From Aurelia coerulea (lineage: Eukaryota; Cnidaria; Scyphozoa; Semaeostomeae; Ulmaridae), in contig CM076947.1 in assembly GCA_039566865.1 (NCBI GenBank), positions 10,299,501-10,363,500 of the forward strand: DNA of 64,000 nt. The letters are read 5' to 3'. The position numbers and the translations under genes are program-made. The notes below the pieces were generated by a model. The model was not told the DNA's origin. It was given only the letters and a program-made list of their open reading frames with translations, and did not search any database. Positions 43,707-54,981 of the stretch are shown here, piece after piece. Positions within the stretch are counted from its first letter, which is position 1, and each line of letters starts with the position of its first letter.

Positions 43707-44530
43707 ATGTATGCTGCACGCAAATTCCGTGACACGAAGGACAGTGGCACCGGTGTTCAGTTCCTGAACCACTTCCATAAAGCATTTATACGCCCCTACA
43801 GCAAAGCAGAAGACGTTCCCCAGTTATCTACATACGAGAGGAGACTGAACCCTAAAAATTGTGAGTGGCTCTGCAGGCCCCACACAGCCGTCTCTGAGTT
43901 AAGCGAGACTCTCTACGAAAATGTGAACATAATGGAGAAGTCACAGCTGTTCAATCAGAAGAAGCTTGAGGAGGTGCTCCCTGAATTAGGGGCCCTCTGC
44001 AAGGAATTGCGACCCTTCGAACGGGACTCAAAAGAGATACCGAGCAAGGAAAACGCTTACAAAGTCATCAAAAGTCTGGTCAATGAAAGTGACCTTGATG
44101 ACTTCATGGAGGAGGCCTTCATCCTGGGTGGAGCACTTTTCAGTGCAACACTCAATTAGTTGGTGGGACGAGACCTCCTCAGAAATAAAACCTTCTATGC
44201 CAACAATATAAAGATGAAAAATAATGCTCACACAGCCTTCGCCAAATCTGAAAAGCTGTGTGACCTGCGTGCACTCATGCTGGCAAAAGCGAAGTACCAG
44301 ACCCCAGAGAAGAAACCTGGGGAAAAACGCAGTTCCTTTGCTGCGCTCCTGAAGGAGCTAGACGAAGATTCCAGTGAGGAAGATGACGACGAGGAGCCTG
44401 CGCCAGCTGCTCAAAAGAAAACACCCAAGGCCAAGAAGACTCCTGCAGGGAAAGGAAAGAAACCGAAAAAAACCTAAACTGAGTGACCTCGATAGTGAGG
44501 ATGACGATGAAGCTGGCCCATCTAAAGCTT
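43707..44530 (+). pseudogene. Duplicated unit B: helical protein with acidic/Lys-rich tail
   Basis: ATG at 43707 begins MYAARKFRDTKDSGTGVQFL. The shared part starts at 'VSELSETLYENVNIMEKSQL' and continues through 'LPELGALCKELRPFERDSKE'. A single TAG near 44157 splits it, and the same frame family continues with 'RSSFAALLKELDEDSSEEDD' and a Lys-rich tail. It is less decayed than unit A and shows what the full protein looked like: about 250 residues, helical, with an acidic then basic C-terminus. No known domain recognised. Confidence 0.55.
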
Positions 44531-44744
44531 AACATTTAACTGGTTATTTCTATTAAACTTACTTTTTTGGCTGTAGCTGTTTCAATGCTTCATTCACTGC
44601 TATGTGCATTAGTGTAACCCTTGCAGATATGGTTCTATTCTTCTTACAGTACCTGTTAGGATTAGGGTTGGGTGGGTGGGAGTGTATAATTTATATTTGG
44701 AACCCACACTAGGAGTAGTCTTATCCCTGTGATAACTTTTCTGA

Positions 44745-45460
44745 CCCTTCTAGCTTAAAACTCCTAAAGAATCAATTAATGATATTAGCCACAATGATGG
44801 TATGACAGAAGTTGTCCAAATAGCTATTAATAAAGCCATCAGATGAATAAAAAATCTGTTAGATCTGTTGTATTTCAGGTGCTCTGCATGTAGTGAGTCG
44901 GTTCCCAGACATTTTGGGTTTTTAAGCTCTGACAATATTTTTTGTACTTCGGTATTCTCAGGAAGTCATTGTTTAAAACCAAATCATTAGGTGGTAAAAT
45001 ATGTGGATAAATTTCAGGGTTCTCCACCTCGGGTTGTATTTTGATGCCTTTTTCACTAAAGTGATCCTTAAAGATGGTTGCTAACTTATCCGTCGATACA
45101 AAATGTTTTGTGGATTTTTTCATCATTCTGTAATCCTTACTTACTCTAATTCTTCCTCTACCCTCCTTGACTCATTTGCCATATTAACGTTCTTTGCCAG
45201 CTCTGAAAAATACTCATTTTTTAGTTTTGATTGCATATTTCGTATAGACTTATTCAGTTCTTTGAGATGTTTTGGGTTTTTACATTTTCGGTGTTCATGT
45301 AGCATTGATAAGAACTACTCGTTAGTCCATGCACACTGTTTTGATAAGTTGCTTGTTCTTGGAATTTGCAACCAGAAATGTGTTAATAGGGGTTCAAAGA
45401 TCTTTTGGAAACATTTATGCAATTTTTTCCAAATTGCCAAAATAGATCTATAATTCGACA
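44745..45460 (-). pseudogene. LINE fragment, start of reverse transcriptase
   Basis: Minus strand: 'FVSTDKLATIFKDHFSEKGI', 'LKNPKCLGTDSLHAEHLKY', 'IAIWTTSVIPSLWLISLIDS'. These match the linker and first RT blocks of RTE/Bov-B-type LINEs (ei..ai..LK..Ka.G.D.i..E.LK; W....iP..W....i..i). Upstream weak coding sequence extends to about 45460. No catalytic motifs remain. Confidence 0.65.
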
Positions 45461-45532
45461 AGTGAGGATCTTATAAAAATCATTCATTTATAAAAGTCTC
45501 TCATCTCACGGCCTATTATCGTTCAAGGTAAA

Positions 45533-45900
45533 GGAATCAATGACATCAGGACCCTGTCTAATAGTGATGACGGAGATGGCCAAGAAAGAGCTAAGAGAAA
45601 GAGGATGGAGGATCTAGCAATTAGAAAAAGGCCCTTGCAAAATCAATGGTCCTGATACCGGCCAGAAAGAACACAAAACATGATAGGGCTGGTATCGAGA
45701 TCAGTATCTGGAGCTACTGGAGACAATTCAGGAGGCAATGTCAGCCAGTACAAGCCTGCAAGCACAAGCCTGCAAGCCCAAGCAGCAAAGAATGGCTTTA
45801 CAACAAATGGGTCAAAGAATGGTTTTACCACGGATGGGTAACTGACAAGGCCAAGGCACATGGAGATAATTTCATCAACAGGTTCATCGTCATGTGATCA
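45533..45900 (+). pseudogene. Unrecognised coding-like fragment
   Basis: A frame with one stop encodes 'INDIRTLSNSDDGDGQERAK', a basic patch, then a Gln/Ser/Ala-rich segment with the repeated peptide 'NGFTT'. Possibly a retroelement Gag remnant. No motif. Confidence 0.25.
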
Positions 45901-46480
45901 TCAAATTTCTGGTTAGTGGTCATGTCAAAACATGTCAAAACGGTTGATATTACTCTACAATACCTAAACATTTGTGTATGACCTGGGATCTTTGCTTTTC
46001 GAGTTTCTTAGTTGTGTCGTAACTTTTGCAAAATTTGAGCCTTGCATTTCTCATTAGTTATTCCTAATAATAAAGGTGTCCCAAAAAAGAGTCTGACTTT
46101 TGAATTTGAATAAATCAGGAACTATTTGATCTAAATGAACCGTTCTGGTATCATTTGAGAGCTGAGACATTTGATTTGATCCCTAAACTCATCAACATTA
46201 GCATCTTCCTTTGGTTTCTTAGTTGGCCTGCCAGTCTTTACATCAACTAACTTCTTATGAATGGCGCAAAACAATTTGATGGCATAAGCATTGATGATAT
46301 CATTGATCAAGTAATGCTCCAGTAATAAAATGGTTACATTATCTGCGTCGGGACAACTGATGATAATAGAGCTATTATGAACGTTTGGATTCTGATTTAA
46401 GAATCATTATCTAGAGCACCGAGGCAAATGATTCGCTACAAAAGAATAATTTCAAAATGAAAAGAACCCTAAATCTTTGT
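45901..46480. other. No recognisable gene
   Basis: At 46073 'GGTGTCCCAAAAAAGAGTC' resembles a mariner-type terminus, but no partner was found. Weak minus-strand coding character near 46170-46270. Confidence 0.35.
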
Positions 46481-46483
46481 TGA

Positions 46484-47506
46484 AGTGATCGGGATGCGAC
46501 AAGGGCGAGCACCTTGAGTTCAGGAGAGCCAGTAGATGAAGCAGTAGAGGACGACAAAATACCATCGACAAGCACTGCCTCAACCTCGAGCAGCAGAGGT
46601 AAAGACAAGAAAAGGAAAACAAATCAAATCGGAAAAAATGAACAGCAAAAAGAAATGTTTGCTTTCACAGAGGAGCAATTGTCAATGATAGAGAATGTGG
46701 TAGAGAATGCCATACAGAACATAATACCAAACGTCGCCCAACAAGCTGCAGAAGCAGCAGCGGCCTTGGCAACCAAATCTAGCATGCAGACCCATCCAGC
46801 AGCAGAAACACTGGACGCAGAATGCAGTGGTTTTGAACGCATCGGAATTTCGACCACAGCTGTCATGACAGACGTTACACAAGCCAATGAAACCAACGAA
46901 GATGTTTTCAACCCTGCTGTTCCAGAAAATTTCATAAAGGTAATTCAGAATTTTGAGTTTCTTGACCTATCAAGGCTTCTTCCTAGAAACCTGCACAAGG
47001 TTGCTATGTCACTAGGTGAAGGCAAATTTTCTGTTTCAATTGGGCCAAACTCTGAATTAAAACTTGCCAAAAATCAATTAAACAAAGTCTAAATAAGAAA
47101 AATTCAAGACTGGACAACAGCATTCACTTGCTATATGAAAATCTTTGTAGCAAAGTTTCCCGGCAAAGTGGCTGAACTTATTGAGTACATGGATACCATA
47201 CAAAATGCCGCTCAAAACAACAACTCTTTAGCGTGGTTGGTGTATGATTTCTCGTTTCGCCAGAAGGCAGCAAACAACAAACAGATTTCTTGGAGGAACA
47301 TCGATCAACAACTCTGGTTAAGGATCGTTAGCCTAAACAGCCACCAAATTGCAAGCGATTTGGCTCTTTTTATCAAAGGACCCTCCCAAAACTTTCCACA
47401 AGTTCAGTCAGAAGGGATGGCCTTATGCCAAAATTTCAACAGAGGAACACAATGTCCTTTTCCCAACTGCCAGTATTTGCACCAATGCAGCCAACCCAAT
47501 TGCTAG
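46484..47506 (+). pseudogene. DIRS-like retroelement ORF1 (Gag-like) with CCCH zinc finger
   Basis: One frame with a single TAA at 47090. Before it: a Ser-rich basic start, coiled coil, and 'NEDVFNPAVPENFIKVI'. After it: 'IQDWTTAFTCYMKIFVAKFP', 'LAWLVYDFSFRQKAA', 'SWRNIDQQLWLRIV', then 'CQNFNRGTQCPFPNCQYLHQC', a CCCH finger. The W..A...Y.......P / W..YD..FRqk / W..id..LWL / CCCH-finger order is characteristic of the protein encoded upstream of the RT in DIRS-type elements of invertebrates. Confidence 0.65.
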
Positions 47507-47915
47507 GAAAACCATCGCGCCACAAGCTGTCCAAATGGCCAGTTCACACGTGCAAAACCAATTCCCCCGCCCCAACAAGACCCCACTCAGCCCAGATTCT
47601 CCAACCGACAAAGTTCTAGGCAAGGATCAGTTTAAATGCAAAACCCCTATTAATGTAAACATGCTAAAATGGGAATTAAAGAGGAATCCTAATAAAGATT
47701 TAGCAACAACGTTATGTACTGAGCTTCAAAATGGAGCTAGAGTAGGTTATGAAGAGCTACGTACAACTAAATGGTCTAGACACCTTTATACAGAAGGAAA
47801 GAAAGCAACCCTACAAGCACTTGGTTTATGTGTTCAGCAAAGTGCAGCTGAGAGTGTAAATGAGGATATCCTCATACCTGCTGTGCCTAATAACTCACTT
47901 GCAACGAATCAATAG
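47500..47915 (+). pseudogene. DIRS-like RT polyprotein, N-terminal start
   Basis: In another frame, overlapping the end of ORF1, the translation gives 'TPINVNMLKWELKRNPNKDL', then 'ELQNGARVGYE'. This is the conserved opening of DIRS RT polyproteins (TPi....l...L..hp......l..gi..Gf.iGf). The frame ends at 47913 after a segment resembling part of ORF1, so the RT, RNase H and tyrosine recombinase are missing. Confidence 0.55.
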
Positions 47916-47981
47916 CCTGTTTGAGAATGACTAAATCGCTTTACAGCAACTTGTGCTTTACTTTTTTCAGCGTGACATTGA

Positions 47982-48275
47982 TATGCTGCTATGAAGTAAG
48001 GCAAATGAAGGCAGAATATTTTACAGCTACGCTGCTACATAGCTAGAGAAATAGAGGCCTAATATTTACCTGCTACGCTGCTACAAAGTAAGAGAAATTA
48101 AGGTCCAATATTTAGCTGCTACGCTGCTACAAAGTCATACAAATGAAAGCCTTATATTTGACTACTACGTTGCTATGCTGCTCCATAGTCAGATAAATAG
48201 AGGCCTAATATTTTCCAGCTACGTTGCTACAAAGTACGAGAAAAAGAGGCCAAATATTTTACTGTTACGTTTCAA
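47982..48275. repeat. Minisatellite, about 58 bp period, five copies
   Basis: Imperfect tandem units containing 'GCTACG(C/T)TGCTACAAAGT', 'AGAAA' and 'AGGCCTAATATTT'. Non-coding. Confidence 0.75.
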
Positions 48276-48361
48276 GGAGAGATTTTCATCAAGAGGCATT
48301 TTTGATTGAGTGCCTTCAGAACAATATTCTATTTTTTACAGAAGCTTCATGTTTCTAAATC

Positions 48362-48894
48362 ATGTTTATCAGTTTTAAGTTGAAAGCTGTTTTATCACTG
48401 TGTCCAATGATTTTATCTGTTCAGGTTCCAAGCTACTGCATCACTTTGAGGGAGCCCTCAAACAATGTAATTTTCCCCAACGATGATGGGATGTTTGTTA
48501 TAATGCATGCAAGCCACACACCCTTTTGGTTGCGAATAGGGGCTCCGCTCAGCCAGCACAAGAGCCAGTTTCAAGACCTGGTCTGTCAAAAGCAAGTGCA
48601 GGACTCAGGGACTTCTTGGAGCAAGAGCAAAATGCCAATCCAAGCACAGAAAAACAAAGTGCGCAGAACACTCTTCCAAACCAAAAGAACACAGCAAAGA
48701 CCATCTCAAAATCTATCAGATTTGCAAGCATTTCAGCTGCTAATGGTGAAAGTCCTGTTCAGGGTTGCCATTTGGCCGATTTGACGGCCAAATTTCTCGA
48801 TCCTAATTGTTTTTCAATACCCTTGGCGGTCGAAAATGATTTGGCCGAAAAGGTAAAAGTTAGCAGAATTTTAGCAGTAATTGCAAAAGCATGA
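48362..48894 (+). pseudogene. Unrecognised coding-like segment
   Basis: Frame 48526-48894 encodes a Gln/Asn/Ser-rich stretch ending with 'LDPNCFSIPLAVENDLAEKV'. The other frame before it reads 'SYCITLREPSNNVIF'. They may be parts of one frameshifted retroelement protein. No motif recognised. Confidence 0.25.
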
Positions 48895-49099
48895 ATAAAA
48901 AAAGGAAACAACTATTTTTTGACAATTGATGCTCAAAATCACATTGAAAATCTCAAAGTTGGCAGCGAAAAAATAACAAAAAGAAGTAAATCATGATAGA
49001 AGTTTTCAAAGTGAAAGGTGTACAAGTTATCCTAGCACACAAAGTCACTCTTACTTACACTATCACTGTACATAATTGGTCGAAATTTGGCTGTTTTTG

Positions 49100-50165
49100 A
49101 AAAGTTTGTTTGAACAATTCTTAGAAACACCAAGAGAGATGTGAAGAAATGCAATGGTGGCAAATTTAATGCCAGGGATAGCGTTTTGCTAAGAAATCCG
49201 AGAATTTCAAATGCCAAAAGAATGTTAAGATGTGACTTATTTCAACCACTAAACATTGTCAGTGAAATACCCAAAGTCATGACAGTCAGCATGTATAAAG
49301 TGACGCTCCCGGAAGAAGATATCACCTTCTAAACAGCCATTTTTGCAGGAGAAATGGTCCTTTTTAAAGGGGCCTGTGCAAGATAGAGCATTTGCGCGCC
49401 AACTTCGACTTTCTGATTACCAGAAAGTAAGATGGCTACCGCACAGCAGCAAGTTTCTTGTTTTCAGCGTTTTCCATTTTGTGTATTAGAAATAGGTGTC
49501 TGGCACTGGCAGTAAGCTTGAAAGACCAAAAAGGGGAGCAAGTGGACATGTTGTGTATTTTTCCGAGTTGATATAAGTTCTGGATGAGAGGAAAACAGTA
49601 AGTTCAAATTCAAACTTCTGTGCTTATAAATATGAAGGTGCTTTTTCTACGAACCCCAAATTTTGGTGGTCTAAAAAGGCACAATCTATAGATTTGCGGG
49701 CATGTTGGCCATATCATGACGATCGAATTTCAAGCTTTATTTACGACAGAGAAGATCAGGCCATGTTTGTCTTCAAAAGGACCGCATTTCGATGTAATGT
49801 GAACACAACAGAACGCTTTTTGTGAATAAAGGGTTTAAACAATGTTGGGTAATCTGTGTTGAAATATTCAGCAATATTTCCATCAGTTATTGTGTAACTT
49901 ACTCAGTTCAAATCAATAAAGACAATAAACATAACAATCATGCAAATCAGCTTAATTTTGCTCAGTTGAACGGAACGAAATTGATTCCTGTTCACTGTAC
50001 CGAAAGGCCAAGTATTTGTTTTGATTGCATGCACGCCCGCAAAGGCTCTATCTTGCACAGGCCCCTTTAAAGAGGATGAGGTTGAATATTCATCTCCCAG
50101 TTCCTTTAAAACAATTGTCTCCAAAAAAGGCAAATTTCTGATTTTGCACTGGAAGTAAGAAAAGT
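49100..50165 (+). pseudogene. Integrase-type C-terminal tail, split by a TTAA element
   Basis: The frame at 49141-49332 includes 'FNARDSVLLRNPRISNAK', which resembles the small beta-barrel near the C-terminus of retroviral-type integrases (f..GD.VLlrn......K). A stop at 49330 is followed by more coding-like sequence in the same frame up to 49367, and this resumes at 50067-50160 after the MITE. Chromoviral or Ginger-type integrase tail is the best guess, at pattern level only. Confidence 0.35.
49368..50066. mobile_element. piggyBac-type MITE with 22-bp perfect TIR
   Basis: 699 bp. The ends begin AGGGGCCTGTGCAAGATAGA and are perfect inverted repeats for 22 bp, with weaker similarity beyond. 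Flanked by TTAA at 49364-49367 and 50067-50070. Non-coding. Different in sequence from the CCCTAT family. Confidence 0.88.
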
Positions 50166-50169
50166 CATG

Positions 50170-51068
50170 TAAGGAGTACAAATAGATGCAATAAATTTCC
50201 TGCTCGAATATAAATGATCTTTTTGCAAGGTAGTTTGATGCACTTGATTGCAGAGTTCACATTACAGCCCTGAAGAAGTCCTGAATGGCAGGACTAAATA
50301 TGGACACAAAATAAATTCTACCATTTGCTGTTGTTATTTTGTTTGGTATTGCGGTGTTTCTGCCTTTAAACTTATTAATTTATTTGTCACCGCAAGCATC
50401 TTCTGATCGGACAATCGACACTGTTATTGTGACCTTTCCTTTTTCATATTATTCTTGCAGAATGCTATGGAGGCAAAAACAAGGAAAAACAAAAGAATTT
50501 GTATGATTTATACTGTAGCGAAATAGATGCATAAAAACAAATGTCTTTTCCATACTTTTTATACGGCACTGTTCTTTGCAAAAGAAAAAGAAAGGCATGG
50601 CTTAGTGATAGATTGCTAGAACTTCTGCGCTCTGATTGCAAACATAGGTGCGTTGATTGTTTTTGAACAAATGTTCAGAATACAGACACACATGCTGTCA
50701 ACAACTTGGGGCTAGCTTTGCTGAAAGATGTGGGTTGCGCATTTCTCCGTCTTTAAAGGACAAATGCGGGGAAAACTTTTTTCTCTCGTTTCAATACATT
50801 TACAACACGCTGAATTTGATTTCATAAGTGAAATCTATGTTTGAGTTAGGGAACGTATCAAAAATCGTGCCTGAAGTTCACTTTTCACTCACATTTTTAC
50901 CTAAAAACCACGTTAGCAAAATGGCCTGGCACTAGTTAACTCGTGACGTTGATCGAGTCAGACATTTGTGATTGTCACTGGTGCCCTAACACAGCTAGAT
51001 GTTGTTCGCGCAAGTTAGAGACAACTGGATTGCTTCGTTTTATTCATCCTGAGCGTTTGAGAGCGAAA
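50170..51068. other. No recognisable gene; presumed 5' flank of the THAP transposase
   Basis: AT-rich DNA without coding signal. The open frame at 50943-51185 becomes meaningful only from the ATG at 51069. Confidence 0.4.
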
Positions 51069-51462
51069 ATGCCGTGGAGATGTGTCTTTTTTGGTTGTGG
51101 AGAGTCAGCTTGTGCAGAGAAAGGAGTAGCAGTTCACATGATCCCGTATTTTGGAGATGAAAGGCCGATTGCGAGAAGCAAATGAAAGCGTTGGACTGAC
51201 TTTGTTGAGAGAACCAGGAAGAAGTGGACAGCAACGAAAACATCGGGAATATGTTCCTGTCATTTCAATCCCGGTGACTACGAGCAGTGCTTCGGTTCCG
51301 CCAGCTCTTTACCTGGCTTTGAAGAATCTTTTAAAAAGACCCTATGACGTGATGAACATGGGATAGTTGCCTGCCCGTCCATTTATCCTGCGACGAAAGC
51401 ACCTTTGACTTCCCTGCAAATTAGGCCACCAAGTAGGCCTGGCGGTCGTGCTCATCGATAGG
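51069..51462 (+). pseudogene. THAP-domain exon of a Kolobok-like transposase
   Basis: ATG in the context cgaaaATGCC begins MPWRCVFFGCGESACAEKGV, the first Cys pair of a THAP finger, with 'VHMIPYFGDE'. After TGA 51183 the same frame continues with 'RWTDFVERTRKKWTATKTSG', 'ICSCHFNPGDYEQCF' (Cys-x2-His pair). Further stops occur near 51343 and at 51460, just before a good donor (ATAG|gtaaga). THAP fingers bind the transposon ends in P, Kolobok and related elements. Confidence 0.75.
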
Positions 51463-51583
51463 TAAGATATTTAGCAACTCTTATGTATGCTCATGTTGAC
51501 CATCCAACCTTAAATGTCCTCATTTATGCAAGCATGCTTCGCAGTGTTGAAGTTTAAGTTGATATGTTGAGTGTTCTTTTGCA

Positions 51584-52635
51584 GATTATACGTGAAGCTT
51601 TGTGTGATGCAAATGCTCCCTCAACGAGTGCTGAAAACCCACCAAGCACGAGAGAAGACGAAGAACAACAACAGGAGGAGGAGGGGGATGATTGGCAAAG
51701 TGATGGTGACGATTTTTACAAAGCTGATTACCAGCCAGAATAGGCTAAAGTAAGTAGGCATCGAACATTTTTGGATTTGTACTTTTACTGTTGTGAGTAA
51801 GTATTTAGGGTTAGGCCAAGCCAAGGGCTAATACAAGCGTCAAGGAAGCTGCTGTTTTAGGCCTTCCTGCGTAACCTAACCCTAAATAGAATAACTCTGC
51901 AATGCATATTTCAAGAATAAATTGTTTGAAAACTTCAAATAAACAGGAGGGTGACCATATTTTCCCAGTGAAAGGGAGTTCTTCTAAGGTTTTCTTAGTC
52001 AGTATGCCCAAGTCAATATTTGGATGATATTTGGGGTTTCTGTCATGTGCACAGGAGAAGATAAAATCTGGGGGGCTGCCCTAAAAAAAATCCATTGTTT
52101 ACATATATTTTGCGTGACTTACCTAAGGCGGATTTCTGCCCCATTATGGCCAATCTTTTCCAACCTTGTAAAAGTCATGTCCACCCATCTCCCTCCCCTC
52201 AGCCTAATGATGACTTGTGAATACTATACACAATTTAGTACTTGTGAGGGAGATGAGATATGGGTTGTTTGATGAAATGTACAGTATGTGTCCCCCCATA
52301 TGCAATAGGTTAATGCCCATGAGCAGTAGTGTTTTCTTGGAACTCTGACAGGCGCATGAGCATTAACCTACTGCACAGGGGGGGGGGGGGGCACGTAAGT
52401 TTCTCCTATCTCATCTCTCAACAAATACTTCAAATACTTTTCCAGGTATTTACAGGAAGTTATCTCTCTTTCATAGTTCAAGGAGTTTTCAAGTCAAACT
52501 GATCCGTGTGTTGGTCTTTCTTCCGAAGTCAGTTGCCTGAAAAACTTGTGGATTGGTGCAAAGAATAAACTTGCTGCAGAAAGAAATGAAATTACAAAGC
52601 TCCAGAGGAAGCTCAGTAAACTGATCTATTTTTAG
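51584..52635 (+). pseudogene. Two further exons of the THAP transposase
   Basis: An exon after ttttgcag at 51583 encodes 'IIREALCDANAPSTSAENPP', a Gln/Glu run and 'YQPE' then TAG, with a donor gtaagt near 51749. A second exon after tttcatag at 52476 encodes 'FKEFSSQTDPCVGL' and a coiled coil 'NKLAAERNEITKLQRKLSK' to about 52635. An acidic linker plus coiled coil after a THAP finger is the usual order. The interval between them holds a hairpin MITE (52250-52417). Confidence 0.5.
52250..52417. mobile_element. Short hairpin MITE
   Basis: Arms of about 65 bp: GAGATGAGATATGGG...GTGTCCCCCC...GGTTAATGCCCATG against CATGAGCATTAACC...G-run...CTATCTCATCTC. No clear target duplication. Confidence 0.6.
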
Positions 52636-53076
52636 CTAGGATGGATGGAAGAAACTTTAAGAAATTTTGGAAATGAGTAAGAAAAATCTAATAAACTTCA
52701 AATGCTATGAATTCTAAGATAGTAAATCTTTTGAAACTCTTATTCTCGAGTAAATTATAGGTTTTTAACACAATAAAGCATAAATACCTTTACCCTCCCT
52801 TTACCTTATGAAATACCCATACATGTCTGTAGCATATTGTTAGAAATACAGCACAATTCATGCATTCAATAAAAGAAACAAACTACAGAACTTTAGATGC
52901 TGAAGGGCAAAGCTTGTAGTAAATGTTAGCTGTCCAAATTTCTCAAAAATACCAACAAAACATGTTACATTTTCACAAGCCCAGCCCTGCATTCAATGTT
53001 TGATGAATCAATTTATATTGTTGGAATTAATGTTATAAATACAAACAAAACCTGGGCAATGAAATGTCTTTTACAG

Positions 53077-53303
53077 ATAAACTAGAAGCTAATGATGAGA
53101 GTCTTGAGGATGAGCATTGGGAAGAATTGTTGGACCTTGATGAGCAAATAGATGATGACGATGGGGCTGTTGATATGGATGATGATAATATGAATGATGT
53201 TGAGGATGATGATTATTATATCGTAGAAGATGAAAATGAAGGTGGAACAGAACTGGATGTTACAGTCACAAGCAGGTTATCAGAACCAGTTTGGGAATTT
53301 TAA
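53077..53303 (+). pseudogene. Acidic exon of the THAP transposase
   Basis: After the acceptor tttacag the frame encodes 'DKLEANDESLEDEHWEELLD' followed by a long Asp/Glu-rich stretch and ends at TAA 53303. AGCAG|gttatc near 53273 is a possible donor. It lies between the coiled-coil exon and the catalytic-domain exon, as expected for a transposase linker. Confidence 0.45.
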
Positions 53304-53554
53304 ACAGTATATAGTGTAAAAAGCAGTGTGTCATTGGCTTATGTCCATTGTATATGTTAAAAATTCGTACAATTTGGAGCAAAACTGCAAGATGTACTTT
53401 GTCTAGCGTCTTATTTGTTGTTGATCATTCTGTATTTTACCAAATGAAACGTTTATATCTCTTGAACATATTTGTAGCCATTGTGGTGAGATAATATTTT
53501 GTGGATGTGAATGTACATGCAATCAGTATTTGTGACACATTTGCATTTTTTCAG

Positions 53555-53916
53555 CCCAAAGGACACTGGATCCAATGATATACGAACAGAACCAAAATTC
53601 ATTGTTTTCCTCTCGCAACTCCTCCTATTATTTCGTGTGTGCCCCTCATGTAAGGCAGATGGTCTCCTGACGGAACAAAGAGTAGTTTGCACAATGATAG
53701 AAATTGCATCATTATGGTGGAAATCCAAAATGTCCAAAAAAAGAGATGGTATGGAAAAGTCAACCAGATATGCCTGGAACAAGGACCCCTGCTGGAAACT
53801 TCCTTCTCTCCTTTGCAATACTTGTAGCTGGTGCCTCTGCAACTAAAATTCGTACTGTATTTGGCCACATGGGACTTGCTTGCATATCACTCACAACCTA
53901 CTATACTCATCATAGG
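53555..53916 (+). pseudogene. Catalytic-region exon of the Kolobok-like transposase
   Basis: Bounded by ttttttcag and AGG|gtatgt. Frame 1 reads 'TEPKFIVFLSQLLLLFRVCP' and 'SCKADG'; after one frameshift near 53700 it reads 'KKEMVWKSQPDMPGTRTPAG', 'NFLLSFAILVAGASATKI', 'GHMGLACISLTTYY'. This is the well-known 'EpKfivF...L..LF..C..C......W.SQP......agN.LLs.aIL.sG....k....f..m.....s..Tyy..q' block found in THAP-containing DDE proteins. The later exons with the remaining catalytic residues are not present. Confidence 0.7.
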
Positions 53917-53997
53917 GTATGTGATTGTATGATTCACTTGCGACCTCCATAGAATGTAATTATATACTGACATGAACCAAATGTAAATAATCCTGCC

Positions 53998-54243
53998 TTA
54001 GAATATTTTAATTCCAGAATCCTTGTTTGAAAGGTTTTGCAGTCTTATTAATTTGACTCTAGAATTCTTATCAGAATTTTTTCCGAATAACATAAAATGA
54101 CATTTTGCATCAGTTAGCTTCATATGGTTGTCAACAAACCACTTGGAAAGGCGGCTAGCATCTGCCCCTAACTTATCAGGAAGGAAAGATGGCGGATGAA
54201 AGTAAGTTTGCAATAATGTCTTCACCACACTTGAATGATGCAC
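53998..54243 (-). pseudogene. LINE reverse transcriptase fragment (palm end)
   Basis: 'DASRLSKWFVDNHMKLTDAK' and 'CHFMLFGKN' match the RT segment after FADD (L..W...N.mkLN..Kt..m.fg). It lies within the former transposase locus on the opposite strand. Confidence 0.6.
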
Positions 54244-54663
54244 TCTATTGTACTACTGTAGTTGGTATGATGAGTAAATGAAGGCCTTACAGGACCCGGG
54301 TAGGCTAGGCTTTTTGCTCTTTGACAAAGACTTTGTGTTGATCATGTTGTAAACAAAGAGAAACTTATCTAGGCTGATGACATGCATTCAAAATAAAATA
54401 TATGAATGAAAGTGGGAATCAATGATATGAATTCAAAATATAAATGAAAGTGGGAATCGATGGCATGGTGTAAACCTTTAGTTGGGGGTATGTAGCAAAA
54501 ACAAACTTTCCACCCTGCTGGTATAACATTGTGTTTAGTCAGCAGTGACTTCTTCAATGTGACTCCTTGAGTTTGACATTGAATTGAATTCAAATGAGAG
54601 CATAATTCCTTCCAGACCACCAAGAAAGTTTGCATTTTGCATGTGCCAGTTGAGATGGCTTAA

Positions 54664-54977
54664 ACAGGAGGGTGCCGAGAGCTTGGCCAGAGCTGGGCCG
54701 GAGCCAAAGGCCTTTTTTGTATTTTTTCGCTAGCTCCGGCCAGCTCTGGCCATTCAATAGAGAAATGTGAAATGGTAAGATATCTTTTTAATAACTGCTA
54801 GAACAAAATTTGGTGTTGATATCTGGTGTGGTTTATCATTAACAGTCTTTAGTCCCACATAGATCTTTGTTTCCCACCATTAACATTGATTTGAGCCTAC
54901 CCTTTTTACGTTTGTTTTCAACTGCTCGGGCCAAGCTCCAGCCATTGGCCATTGGCCGGAGCCTCAGCACCCCCTGC
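54664..54977. mobile_element. TTAA-flanked MITE, 314 bp
   Basis: Ends ACAGGAGGGTGCCGAG and the complement of GCAGGGGGTGCTGAG, between TTAA at 54660-54663 and 54978-54981. The interior has 'GGCCAGAGCTGGGCCGGAGC' and inverted 'GCTCCGGCCAGCTCTGGCC' repeats. piggyBac-like by target. Confidence 0.75.
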
Positions 54978-54981
54978 TTAA

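Noticed and set aside
44640..44680. Telomere-like TTAGG/TTAGGG words
   Set aside because: Only two partial units, also present in the homologous tail of unit A; part of the duplicated segment, not a telomere.
46073..46100. Lone GGTGTCCCAAAAAAGAGTC terminus
   Set aside because: No second end within several kb; not enough to call an element.
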